DNA from: Synechococcus sp. CBW1002
Lineage (GTDB): Bacteria > Cyanobacteriota > Cyanobacteriia > PCC-6307 > Cyanobiaceae
Reading direction: 5' to 3'
Assembly (NCBI RefSeq): GCF_015840915.1
Contig: NZ_CP060398.1
Coordinates: forward strand, 1,240,001-1,304,000
Length of the DNA stretch: 64,000 nucleotides
Both the position numbers and the translations under genes were made by a program. Below are positions 16,805 to 25,218 of this stretch, piece after piece; the first letter of the stretch is position 1, and every line of letters begins with the position of its first letter. The notes below the pieces were generated by a model. It worked only from the letters and a program-made list of their open reading frames with translations. It was not told the origin of the DNA and did no database searches.

Positions 16805-18367
16805 ATGCTTGCCGAACTCTGGTCACTCCAGGGCAGATATAAGACACTGCATCTCACCTGGTTTGCCTTTTTCCTTACTTTCGTTGTCTGGTTCAACCTT
16901 GCACCCCTGGCCACCACGGTCAAGGCCGAATTTGGGCTCAGCGTTCCTCAGATCCGCACCCTGGCGATTTGCAACGTTGCCCTGACAGTGCCCGCCCGCA
17001 TTCTGATTGGAATGCTGCTCGACAAGTTTGGACCCCGAATTACCTACTCCACGTTGTTGGTGTTTTCGGCGATCCCCTGTCTGATGTTTGCGGCCGCTCA
17101 GGATTTCAACCAGCTGGTTGTGGCCCGCTTGTTGCTTTCCATCGTGGGCGCCGGGTTTGTGATCGGCATCCGAATGGTGGCTGAATGGTTTCCCCCCAAG
17201 GAGATTGGCGTTGCCGAAGGGATTTATGGCGGCTGGGGAAATTTCGGCTCGGCTTTCTCTGCCTTGACCCTGGTGATCGTGGCCGGCTGGCTGTCATTCT
17301 CCGGTGGTTTTGAAGTGGATGGTGCTGTTCTGAACTGGCGAGGTGCAATTGCCTTGACGGGCATCATTTCGGCCGTCTATGGATTGATTTATTATTTTAA
17401 TGTAACCGATACGCCCCCCGGAAAAACCTATCAAAAGCCCCTTAAGACTGCTGGTCTCGAGGTGACATCGATCAAGGATTTCTGGGGTCTGATCGGCATG
17501 AATGTGCCCTTCGCGGCGATCCTGGCGGTGCTGGCCTGGCGCCTCCAGAAAGTGAAGTTCCTTGATGCGGGTGGATATACGATTGCCCTGCTCCTGGTGC
17601 TGGTTTTCTTTATCTTCCAGACCTGGGGCATTATCCGCACCAACAAGGCCCTGATCCTGGGTCAACGCACCTACGACAAGGACGATCGCTATCAGTTCAA
17701 GCAGGTGGCGATCCTGGAGCTCACCTATATCGTCAATTTCGGGTCCGAGCTGGCGGTGGTGTCGATGCTTCCCACCTTCTTTGAAACCACCTTTGACCTT
17801 CCCAAGGCAACGGCGGGCATCCTGGCCTCCGCTTTTGCCTTCGTGAACCTGATCGCCCGTCCTGGCGGCGGCCTGCTGTCCGACAAGCTCGGTTCACGCA
17901 AGTCGACCATGGGATTTCTCACCATCGGCCTGGGTATCGGCTATCTGGTAATGAGCATGATCAAGCCCGGCACTTTCACCGGCAATGCTGGCATTGCCCT
18001 GGCCCTGGTGCTCACGATGGCCTGCTCGTTCTTTGTGCAGGCTGGCGAAGGCTCCACCTTTGCCATGGTGCCGCTGGTCAAGCGCCGGGTCACCGGCCAG
18101 ATCGCTGGCATGGTCGGGGCTTACGGCAATGTGGGGGCCGTGGCTTACCTCACGATCTACAGCCTGCTGCCCGTCTGGATGGGTGGCGCTTCGGCGGAGC
18201 CTTCGCCTGAAGTGATTGCTGCCTCCAACAGTGCCTTCTTCCAGATCCTGGGAGTGGCTGGCTTGATCGTGGGCTTCATGTGTTACTTCTTCCTCAATGA
18301 GCCCAAGGGCTCCTTCGCTGATCAGCATGAGGGTGAAGCCGTTGCTGCCGCCTCCCCCGTGGGCTGA
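16805..18367 (+). CDS. nrtP: Nitrate/nitrite permease NrtP (major facilitator family)
   Basis: This 520-aa polytopic membrane protein of the NNP nitrate porter family shows twelve hydrophobic segments. The first is LTWFAFFLTFVVWFNLAP, and a long loop lies between helices 6 and 7. Family marks include GAGFVIGIRMVAEWFPPKEIGVAEGIYGGWGNFGSA in helix 5 and the second nitrate signature QIAGMVGAYGNVGAVAY in helix 11. Arg residues in helices 2 and 8 (RILIGML and RPGGGLLSDKLGSRK) correspond to those that bind nitrate in related porters. Marine and freshwater Synechococcus often use this one-gene permease in place of the NrtABCD ABC transporter. It begins the NtcA-controlled nrtP-narB unit. Confidence 0.93.
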   Translation: MLAELWSLQGRYKTLHLTWFAFFLTFVVWFNLAPLATTVKAEFGLSVPQIRTLAICNVALTVPARILIGMLLDKFGPRITYSTLLVFSAIPCLMFAAAQDFNQLVVARLLLSIVGAGFVIGIRMVAEWFPPKEIGVAEGIYGGWGNFGSAFSALTLVIVAGWLSFSGGFEVDGAVLNWRGAIALTGIISAVYGLIYYFNVTDTPPGKTYQKPLKTAGLEVTSIKDFWGLIGMNVPFAAILAVLAWRLQKVKFLDAGGYTIALLLVLVFFIFQTWGIIRTNKALILGQRTYDKDDRYQFKQVAILELTYIVNFGSELAVVSMLPTFFETTFDLPKATAGILASAFAFVNLIARPGGGLLSDKLGSRKSTMGFLTIGLGIGYLVMSMIKPGTFTGNAGIALALVLTMACSFFVQAGEGSTFAMVPLVKRRVTGQIAGMVGAYGNVGAVAYLTIYSLLPVWMGGASAEPSPEVIAASNSAFFQILGVAGLIVGFMCYFFLNEPKGSFADQHEGEAVAAASPVG

Positions 18368-18460
18368 TTGCCCGCTGTTTTGAGGCCTGGTTCTCCACCA
18401 CGACCGTCGACATCAGGCAGGCCGATGGCCTGCCTTTTCCATTGTGATCGTTGTCTGTTC

Positions 18461-20665
18461 ATGGTTGATTCCGCTGCCTCCTCCCTGCGCTCCCAGTGCC
18501 CCTATTGCGGAGTTGGGTGCGGGCTTGAGCTGATGCCGCCGGCCTCGAAAGGCAAGCCAACCCGTCGAGGTGACGATGGCCTGCCGGTCTGGGGTGCCCG
18601 GGGCGATCGGCAGCATCCCTCCAGTCTCGGACAGGTCTGCGTCAAGGGAGCTACGGTCTGCGACACGCTGGATGGGGGAAGGCAGCTGCAGCCCCTCTAT
18701 CGCGCCAGCCTGGATGATCCGTTGGCGCCGATCTCGTGGGATCTGGCCTTGGAGCGGATTGTGCACCAGATCAAGGCGAGTCTGGCTGGCAAGGGGGCAG
18801 ACGCGATCGCCATGTATGGCTCCGGCCAGTTTCACACCGAGGACTACTACCTCGCCCAGAAACTGTTGAAGGGGGCGATCGGGACCAACAATTTTGATGC
18901 CAATTCACGCCTGTGCATGAGTTCGGCTGTGGCCGGCTATGCCTGCAGCCTGGGCTCTGATGGCCCGCCCTGCAGTTATGACGACCTTGACCACTGCGGC
19001 GTCGCCTTTCTGATCGGCACCAACATGGCGGAGTGCCATCCGGTGCTGTTCCAACGTCTGCTCAAGCGCAAACGGCGCCAGCCTGGATCCCTGCAGCTGG
19101 TGGTGGTGGATCCGCGCGCCACCGCCACCGCTGCCGCCGCCGATCTGCATCTGCCGATTCGCCCGGGCACCGATCTCGTGCTGCTGCACGGAATTGGCCA
19201 TCTGCTGTTGCGGCAGGCATGGATCAATTTTGAGTTCATCGAGGGGGAAACCGAGGGGTTTGCGGCCTATGCGCAGTTGATCCAGGCCTGGACTCCCGAT
19301 CGGGTGACGCGGATCTGTGGCATCACCGAGGAGCAGTTGCAGGCTGTGGCCTCCCTTTGGGGTGGTGACGGTCCGGTGCTCAGCCTCTGGTCCATGGGCG
19401 TGAACCAGAGCGTCGAAGGCACTGCCACCGTGGCGGGGATCATCAACCTGCATCTGATCACCGGTCAGATCGGCCGTGTCGGCGCCGGACCGTTCTCGCT
19501 CACGGGACAGCCCAATGCGATGGGGGGGAGGGAGGCCGGTGGCCTCTCCCATCTCCTGCCCGGCTATCGCACGGTCGCGGATCCTCTGCATCGCCGGGCG
19601 GTGGAGCAGGTCTGGGGGTTCCAGCCTGGTGCGATCAGCCCCGCCCCCGGGCTCACGGCCTGGCAGCAGGTGGAAGCGATGGAGGCGGGCGAACTCGATC
19701 TCTGGTGGGTCGCCGCCACCAATCCGTTGGTGAGCCTGCCCAATCTTGAACGGGTCAAGGCGGCGCTGCTGCGTTGTCCCCTGGTGGTGGTGAGCGAGGC
19801 CTATGCGGAGACGGAAACAGCTCAGTACGCCCATCTGATCCTGCCCGCTGCCCAGTGGAGCGAGAAGGAGGGTGCCATGACCAACTCCGAGCGACGGGTC
19901 ACCCTCTGCCCCTGCTTCCGCCCCGCTCCCGGCCAGGCGCGTGCCGATTGGCAGGTGTTTGCCGAGGTGGGTCGCCGCCTTGGTTTTGTGGATCAGTTCA
20001 CCTATGCCTCAGCCGCTGAGGTCTATGCCGAGTTCGTGCAGCTCACCGCCGGTCGTCTTTGCGATGTCTCCGGTCTGAGCCACGATCTTCTCCGTCTGGA
20101 GGGGCCCCAGCAGTGGCCCTTTCCGATCGGCACCGAGCCCACCACCGAAGCCCGGCGGCTGTACACCGATTGGCGCTTCGCGACCCCCAGTGGGCGCGCC
20201 CGCCTGATCGCCGAGCAGCCGATGGGGCTGGCGGAGCCCCCCAGTGAGGCCTATCCCCTGGTACTCACGGTGGGGCGCTACCTCGGCCACTGGCACACCA
20301 TGACCCGCACGGCCCGTGTTCCCCGGCTCACGGCGATGCATCCCGAACCCCTGCTGGAAATCCATCCCGACGATGCCGAATCCCTGGGCCTGGAGAGCGG
20401 AGCTCTGGCCTCGATCAGCTCACGCCGGGCCAGCATCACCGCCAGGGTCGACATCACCGAACGGATCCGGCCAGGCACGGTTTTTCTGCCGATGCACTGG
20501 GGATTCATGCAGGAGCAGGCCTGTGAGGTGAATGCCCTGTTGCACGAGCAGGCCTGCCCGATCTCGAAGCAGCCGGAACTCAAGGCTGCGGCCGTGTGTG
20601 TTGCGCCGGCGCCGGCGCGACAGCTTCAAGGGAAGACCTCGATCAGCGCGGCCGCGAGGTTGTGA
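18461..20665 (+). CDS. narB: Ferredoxin-nitrate reductase NarB
   Basis: NarB reduces nitrate to nitrite with electrons from ferredoxin, using one 4Fe-4S cluster and bis-MGD molybdenum. The cluster motif CPYCGVGC lies close to the N-terminus and its fourth cysteine is in GQVCVKGATVCDTL. Mo-cofactor domain marks follow: NFDANSRLCMSSAVAGY (with the likely Mo-ligand Cys), GTNMAECHPVLFQR, MGVNQSVEGT and GRVGAGPFSLTGQPNAMGGRE. The C-terminal molydopterin dinucleotide-binding domain begins near LVLTVGRYLGHWHTMTRTAR. The start at 18461 was chosen because the cluster motif then begins 14 residues in; the frame is open to 18368 but that extension looks noncoding. About 734 aa is normal. The 3' end overlaps the convergent narM by 40 bp. 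Confidence 0.94.
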   Translation: MVDSAASSLRSQCPYCGVGCGLELMPPASKGKPTRRGDDGLPVWGARGDRQHPSSLGQVCVKGATVCDTLDGGRQLQPLYRASLDDPLAPISWDLALERIVHQIKASLAGKGADAIAMYGSGQFHTEDYYLAQKLLKGAIGTNNFDANSRLCMSSAVAGYACSLGSDGPPCSYDDLDHCGVAFLIGTNMAECHPVLFQRLLKRKRRQPGSLQLVVVDPRATATAAAADLHLPIRPGTDLVLLHGIGHLLLRQAWINFEFIEGETEGFAAYAQLIQAWTPDRVTRICGITEEQLQAVASLWGGDGPVLSLWSMGVNQSVEGTATVAGIINLHLITGQIGRVGAGPFSLTGQPNAMGGREAGGLSHLLPGYRTVADPLHRRAVEQVWGFQPGAISPAPGLTAWQQVEAMEAGELDLWWVAATNPLVSLPNLERVKAALLRCPLVVVSEAYAETETAQYAHLILPAAQWSEKEGAMTNSERRVTLCPCFRPAPGQARADWQVFAEVGRRLGFVDQFTYASAAEVYAEFVQLTAGRLCDVSGLSHDLLRLEGPQQWPFPIGTEPTTEARRLYTDWRFATPSGRARLIAEQPMGLAEPPSEAYPLVLTVGRYLGHWHTMTRTARVPRLTAMHPEPLLEIHPDDAESLGLESGALASISSRRASITARVDITERIRPGTVFLPMHWGFMQEQACEVNALLHEQACPISKQPELKAAAVCVAPAPARQLQGKTSISAAARL

Positions 20666-21096
20666 TGGTCGTGCCCGGGGCGGGCCAGCTTGCAGAGGGC
20701 GAAGCGCTCCAGTTCTGACAGGGCAAGCCAGCACTCCGGGCTGAGGCTGTATCCCAGTTCGGCGGCGGCCGTCGTGACCGCCACGGGCGGTTCACCTCCC
20801 CGCTGCCAGGGTTCCTGGCTGGCGATCGGCAGGTCTGTGGCTTCGCCATCCGGCAGGTCCCGGGTGCGCTGCTTCAGATGGGTGGCCAGGGCCCGGAGTG
20901 CCTCGGCATCGTCGCCCCAGAGCACCAGCTCCTGCCGCTCCGCTTCGGGCATCGCCAGCCAGTGGCTGAGGCGAAGTTTGATGCCGGCCAGATCAAGTTT
21001 GCGCCTCACACAGAGAGGGATGCAGCGCCAGTTGCCGACGAAGTCGTGCTCAAAATCAAAGCAATGGCTGCCCTGACTGGCCTGGTCAGGACGCAT
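20626..21096 (-). CDS. narM: Nitrate reductase associated protein NarM
   Basis: This 156-aa soluble protein has the conserved N-terminal block FDFEHDFVGNWRCIPLCVRRKLDLAGIKLRLSHWL (given here only as landmarks FDFE, WRCIP and RKLDL). In cyanobacteria of this type NarM is needed for NarB activity, though how it acts is not settled. The C-terminal half (SLSPECWLALSELERFALCKLARPGHDHHN) is also family-like. It starts inside the 3' end of the TrpD2-like gene (11-bp overlap), so the two form one minus-strand unit. Its own 3' end overlaps narB by 40 bp in convergent orientation. Confidence 0.88.
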   Translation of the reverse strand: MRPDQASQGSHCFDFEHDFVGNWRCIPLCVRRKLDLAGIKLRLSHWLAMPEAERQELVLWGDDAEALRALATHLKQRTRDLPDGEATDLPIASQEPWQRGGEPPVAVTTAAAELGYSLSPECWLALSELERFALCKLARPGHDHHNLAAALIEVFP

Positions 21097-22207
21097 CGGC
21101 CCTCCACTGGATCAGACGCTGCAGCTGGGTCAGACCGGCGCCGCTGTTCACCAGGTTCCGGGCCATGGCCAGGCCACGCTCGAGATCGGCCTGCACCCCC
21201 GCCAGAGAGAGATAGACGCCTGCATTCCAGATCAGAGCCGTTGTCAGCGGGCCCTGTCCGCCCAGGGCCGCCAGCGCCTGTTGGCTCCAGCTGTCCAGCT
21301 CGAGCCAGGGCACATCGTTGTCGTAGCAGCCATGGTCACGGGGATGGAGGATCATCCGCTCGATCTGGTCACCCCGCGCACGGGCGGTGATGCAGGCCCG
21401 GCTGATCGGCAGGTCTGTGCTGCCTTCCAGGCCTTTCACGGTGATCACCTCCTCCTCTCCCGCCAGATCCAGTGCTTTCCATGCCCGCGATTCGGTGGGG
21501 GGATGCACGAAGCCGCTCACCAGGAGATGGGGACCGCGGTGGGCGGTCCAGAGCAGTTCGAGGCTGGCGACGGGTGGGCGCTTCCCCAGATCTTCCCGAA
21601 TCTCGGTGAGCCGCTCCGCCAGGGGGAAATGATCGGGCTGATGGATCAGGGCCAACCGCTGCTGAGTGAGCCCCTCCTGAACGGTGGCCAGCGGCAGGTG
21701 CAGCAGATCGAGGCCCAGGGAGGCGAACAGTTCCATGGCCGTCACCCCGTATTTGACCGGCATCCGGCTTCCGCCCTGCAGCACCACCGGCAGGCCGGCG
21801 GCAGCCAGCACCAGGCTGGTCAGCGGGTAGATCGGGGCTGTGCGGGTGCGGCCATCAAAGGGCATGCCGAAGCTGACCGCTCGCTCGGTGGTGTGGAGGG
21901 CGGGGCCGAGGTCCCTGTAGAGATCCAGCATGCCGGCGAGTTCCTGGGTCTCCGGTCGTCGAATCCGGTGGGCGATCAGGAAGGCACCGATCTGGGCTGG
22001 ACTGGCCAGGCCGCGCAGCATCAGCTCCAGAGCATCCCGCGCTTCGCTGCGGCTGAGGCCCTGGCTGGTGTGCTCACCGCTGCCGATTTTCTTGAGATAG
22101 AGCTTGAATCGCTGGCGTTCATCACTGGGCTGTCTGGCAAATGCTGCTGCGGCTTCCAGGGTGGTCGTGGGATCTGGCGCGGGATTCGAGGTGGCTGGCA
22201 TCAACAT
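21086..22207 (-). CDS. TrpD2-like anthranilate phosphoribosyltransferase family protein
   Basis: The protein has the nucleoside phosphorylase/phosphoribosyltransferase class III fold: an N-terminal helical domain (LSRSEARDALELMLRGLASPAQIGAFLIAHRIR) and a larger domain. The usual GTGGD diphosphate motif of true TrpD is missing, and the corresponding region reads PYPLTSL-like with LPVVLQGGSRMPVKYGVTAMELF further on. A role in tryptophan synthesis is therefore unlikely. Proteins of this family recur in cyanobacterial nitrate clusters, and the known TrpD2/YbiB branch binds nucleic acid. The start ATG at 22207 was preferred over an upstream in-frame ATG at 22336, whose extra 43 residues are rich in Cys and Trp and look noncoding. 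22201 is also possible. Confidence 0.75.
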   Translation of the reverse strand: MLMPATSNPAPDPTTTLEAAAAFARQPSDERQRFKLYLKKIGSGEHTSQGLSRSEARDALELMLRGLASPAQIGAFLIAHRIRRPETQELAGMLDLYRDLGPALHTTERAVSFGMPFDGRTRTAPIYPLTSLVLAAAGLPVVLQGGSRMPVKYGVTAMELFASLGLDLLHLPLATVQEGLTQQRLALIHQPDHFPLAERLTEIREDLGKRPPVASLELLWTAHRGPHLLVSGFVHPPTESRAWKALDLAGEEEVITVKGLEGSTDLPISRACITARARGDQIERMILHPRDHGCYDNDVPWLELDSWSQQALAALGGQGPLTTALIWNAGVYLSLAGVQADLERGLAMARNLVNSGAGLTQLQRLIQWRADAS

Positions 22208-22329
22208 GGACGGTCGGCACTGAATCCACCAGCACCAGTATTTTCCACAGCTGAATGCGGAACTGTGCGGGTTGTGGCCTGAGCCGCACGGGGCCCAAGC
22301 GCACGGTGTCAGCCCATCACTGCGAAGAA

Positions 22330-22343
22330 GTATCAAGCGATAC
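22330..22343. promoter_or_regulatory. NtcA box between the divergent TrpD2-narM and small-protein/nirA units
   Basis: GTATCAAGCGATAC is an exact GTA-N8-TAC match. It is nearly palindromic, so it can serve either direction. It lies 123 bp upstream of the TrpD2-like start and about 255 bp upstream of the small membrane protein. No convincing -10 hexamer at the canonical 22-bp distance was found on either strand, so the transcript it controls is uncertain. The remainder of 22208-22597 shows no gene. Confidence 0.7.
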
Positions 22344-22597
22344 TGATTCTTTCCTGAAGATGCGACGGGGCGATCAGGTCGATCGGTTCGGTACCAACCA
22401 TTGCATCAAGGCGCGTCGTGGGCCGAGAGAGTCACCCGAACGTCCCCTGTTCCCGTGCGTCTCGCCGCTTCCTTTGGACTGTTGCTCGGTGTCCTGCATG
22501 GCTGGAGCGTTCTGGATCTGAGGGCCTCCCAGGCGGCCGCCCCCTTCGCAGGCCTCTCGGAGGCGGCGCCTCTCCAGGATTCGGGCCGCTCATACTG

Positions 22598-22828
22598 ATG
22601 CCATTCATCAGCTTGGTTGCTGCCATGGCTGCGCCGCTGCAGGTCACCCGCGCCCAGGCCTCGCCCCTGGGGGTGGCCCTCGCCTTCCTTGGCATGTTCG
22701 TGGTGGGCTCGCTCGCTGTTCAGCTGCTGGCTTCGCTGCCGCGCTCCTCGGGAGCGGCTTCCCGGTCGGGTCCGGTGCCGGTGATTGCCCATCAGGCGAC
22801 GCTCTGGCAGACCCTCGGCGAACGCTGA
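22598..22828 (+). CDS. Small single-pass membrane protein, unknown function
   Basis: This predicted 76-aa protein starts MPFISLVAAMAAPLQVTRAQ. One strong transmembrane segment (GVALAFLGMFVVGSLAVQLLASL, about residues 25-46) is followed by a short polar tail. A start at 22625 (MAAPLQ) is equally plausible. It lies 314 bp upstream of nirA on the same strand inside the nitrate cluster. The family was not recognised and nothing in it suggests an enzyme. A role tied to nitrate uptake or reduction is only guilt by association. Confidence 0.55.
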   Translation: MPFISLVAAMAAPLQVTRAQASPLGVALAFLGMFVVGSLAVQLLASLPRSSGAASRSGPVPVIAHQATLWQTLGER

Positions 22829-23142
22829 GTCTCGGCGGGTCGGATTCAGGGAGTGTCCCGGGCCAGCCTGGTCTGGGAGCTGGGATGGGGGCGCGGCGAG
22901 ATTCCGTAGCGGTAGTGACACGAGCCCTGAAGCTTCCGCCTCAGGATGTGGCGATCGCGTGATTCGGGTACTGGCGCTGCTGTTTCGGCTGCCGTCTCCG
23001 ACGACTCTTGCCGGCTGCGTATCCCTCATTGGCGCTCGCCGGCCCCACCGCTCTGCTGGATGCCGGCGTGGTGGGGCTTTCGAGGTCACGTCATGCCTCC
23101 TCTGCTTCCTGTTCCGGCGCCGTATGGGCGCGCTACTTCTTT

Positions 23143-24711
23143 ATGCAGACCCCTCCCGTAACCGATCTGTCAGCTGAGCCCAAGCTCAGTAAACTCGAGC
23201 AGGCCAAAGCCGACTTCTGTGGCCTCGATCTGGAGCCCCAGCTTGCAGATCTCGCTCTACAGGGGTGGGAATCCCTGGATGAGGCCACCCTCACCATTCA
23301 TCTCAAGTGGCTGGGTATCTTTTTCCGGCCGGTTACGCCGGGGCGCTTCATGCTGCGGCTGCGGCTGCGCAATGGTGTGATTCAGGCGGAGCAGTTGGAG
23401 GTGCTGGCCGAAGCCGTGGATCGCTGCGGCGAGCATGGCAGCGCCGACATCACCACCCGCCAGAACCTGCAGCTGCGGGGGTTGTTGTTCGAAGACATGG
23501 CCCCGCTGCTGGCGGCGATGGAGCGGGTGGGCCTCACCAGCCGTCAATCCGGCCACGACAATCCCCGCAACATCACCGGCAATCCACTGGCCGGCATCGA
23601 TCCCGAGGAGGTTTTCGATACACGACCACTGGTGAGCGCGATTCAGGAGCGGCTCTTCGCTCCGGATGGTCCCCGCAACCTGCCCCGCAAGTTCAATGTG
23701 GCGGTGGGAGGGGCGCCAGACAGTTTCCTTCTGCATAACGATCTTGCCTTTCTTCCGGCCTGGAGCGGTGGGGCCAGTGGTGGTGAGCTTGGCTTCACGG
23801 TGATGGTTGGAGGCTTCTTCTCCGCCCAGCGCAATGCCCTGGCTCTCCCGCTGGGCGTGTGGCTTCCGCCGGAGCACTTGCCCACATTCACGCTTGCGGT
23901 GCTTCGCCACTTCGAGGATCAGGGCAACCGGGAGGTGCGCAACAAGAGCCGGTTGATGTATCTGATTGATGCCCTGGGGCTCGACGACTACCGCACCGCC
24001 GTGCTCGCCCGGTTCGCTGCATTCGCCGGTACCGCGGCGGCCGACACGGTGCGGCCGCACGATGGCAGCAACCTCGTCTGCCGCGCCCCGCGTGATGGTC
24101 TGGGGGTGCATGCCCAGAAGCAGGACGGCCTGCATTGGGTGGGCCTGCATGTGCCGATGGGCCGGTTCCGTGGCGCCGACCTGTTTGAGCTGGCGCGCCT
24201 GGCGCGCACCTATGGCAGCGGAGAGCTGCGTCTGACCGAAGCCCAGAACGTGCTGTTGCCGAATGTGCCGACTGACCGCCTGGAGGCGCTGCAGCAGGAG
24301 CCGCTGCTACAACGCTTCCGTCTCGATCCCGGAGCCCTGCAGGCCGAGGCGGTGAGCTGCACCGGCAATGCCTACTGCAGCTTTGCCCTGATCCCCACCA
24401 AGGGCCTGGCCCAGGATGTTCTCGATGCGCTGGAGACGAGGATCGATCTCCCTGAGGCTGTCCGCATGCACTGGACCGGTTGCCCCAACGCCTGCGGCCA
24501 GCCCTACATGGGTCAGATTGGCCTGATGGGTGCCAAGGCTCGCAAGGATGGCGAGATGGTGGAGGCCGCCAAGATCTTTCTGGGAGGTTCCATCGGCCAG
24601 GAACCGAAGCTGGCGGAGCTCCACGACAAGGGGGTCCCGCTCACCGACCTGACCGATGTGTTGGAGCAGCTGCTCCTGGAGCGCTTCGGTGCCACGCCGA
24701 AGGCTGCCTGA
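23143..24711 (+). CDS. nirA: Ferredoxin-nitrite reductase NirA
   Basis: NirA reduces nitrite to ammonium with six electrons from ferredoxin at a siroheme coupled to a 4Fe-4S cluster. The 522-aa protein shows the two-fold repeat of the family. The first half has HLKWLGIFFRP, GSADITTRQNLQLRG and NPRNITGNPLAGIDPEE. The second half has LRLTEAQNVLLPNV and the cluster cysteines CTGNAYCSFA and CPNACGQ. The start MQTPPVTDL at 23143 was chosen over the in-frame codon at 23008 because the extension lacks coding character. The siroheme genes sirB and cobA lie downstream on the same strand. Confidence 0.94.
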   Translation: MQTPPVTDLSAEPKLSKLEQAKADFCGLDLEPQLADLALQGWESLDEATLTIHLKWLGIFFRPVTPGRFMLRLRLRNGVIQAEQLEVLAEAVDRCGEHGSADITTRQNLQLRGLLFEDMAPLLAAMERVGLTSRQSGHDNPRNITGNPLAGIDPEEVFDTRPLVSAIQERLFAPDGPRNLPRKFNVAVGGAPDSFLLHNDLAFLPAWSGGASGGELGFTVMVGGFFSAQRNALALPLGVWLPPEHLPTFTLAVLRHFEDQGNREVRNKSRLMYLIDALGLDDYRTAVLARFAAFAGTAAADTVRPHDGSNLVCRAPRDGLGVHAQKQDGLHWVGLHVPMGRFRGADLFELARLARTYGSGELRLTEAQNVLLPNVPTDRLEALQQEPLLQRFRLDPGALQAEAVSCTGNAYCSFALIPTKGLAQDVLDALETRIDLPEAVRMHWTGCPNACGQPYMGQIGLMGAKARKDGEMVEAAKIFLGGSIGQEPKLAELHDKGVPLTDLTDVLEQLLLERFGATPKAA

Positions 24712-25117
24712 CCGCCCCCGGCCACCAGGCAGGGCGACGCCAGCCGTGCTGCTGGCGTTGCTCCTGCCGCCAGACCCGATCGATCGCCTCCAGTGCGGCG
24801 GTGTCGTGGGGGTCCTGCCCGCCGTAGAGGAGACGGGTGAGCCGCTCAGGGTCGAATCCCATCAAGGCCGCTTCCTGCCACAGGCGGCTGCTACGGGCCG
24901 TATCGCCGAGGGCGAACTGGGCTCGATCGAGATCGCGCACCCATCGGAACAGCAATTGCCGCTCCTTGAGCGCATCCAGTCCGTCGAGCTCCGCCCCTGA
25001 CGCCGAAACGCTGGCCGATTGCACCCCAACGCCGCGCTGTCGTGCCCGATCGAGCCCTGGGTCTGCGGTGGTCCGGATCATGCGATTGGCCATGGGGTCG
25101 TTCGAGCAAGCCTGCAC
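24641..25117 (-). CDS. Hypothetical protein, antisense to the nirA 3' end
   Basis: This is a possible 158-aa protein whose middle part looks coding: LDGLDALKERQLLFRWVRDLDRAQFALGD, then SRLWQEAALMGFDPERLTRLLYGG. The pattern is of a compact helical protein. The last 30 codons overlap nirA and look noncoding in composition, so the true end may be a nearby frameshift or the gene may be decayed. Starts at 25093 and 25081 are alternatives. The family was not recognised. Confidence 0.42.
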   Translation of the reverse strand: MQACSNDPMANRMIRTTADPGLDRARQRGVGVQSASVSASGAELDGLDALKERQLLFRWVRDLDRAQFALGDTARSSRLWQEAALMGFDPERLTRLLYGGQDPHDTAALEAIDRVWRQEQRQQHGWRRPAWWPGAVRQPSAWHRSAPGAAAPTHRSGR

Positions 25118-25218
25118 TTGTGATAGACGCCATGGACGCCACCACCCTCTCCATCACATCAAACGTATCGATGGCTACGGTTTCTGAGCCAGGGTGGTGC
25201 CCGCCCCATCCCCGTGCC

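Noticed and set aside
18368-18460. Upstream extension of narB to the earliest in-frame start
   Set aside because: The extension starts directly at the end of nrtP, is rich in Pro, Ser and Arg, and would push the cluster cysteines 45 residues in, unlike the family.
22907-22920. GTA-N8-GAC upstream of nirA as a third NtcA box
   Set aside because: The second half-site is GAC, not TAC, no -10 lies at the right distance, and it is about 220 bp from the start codon.
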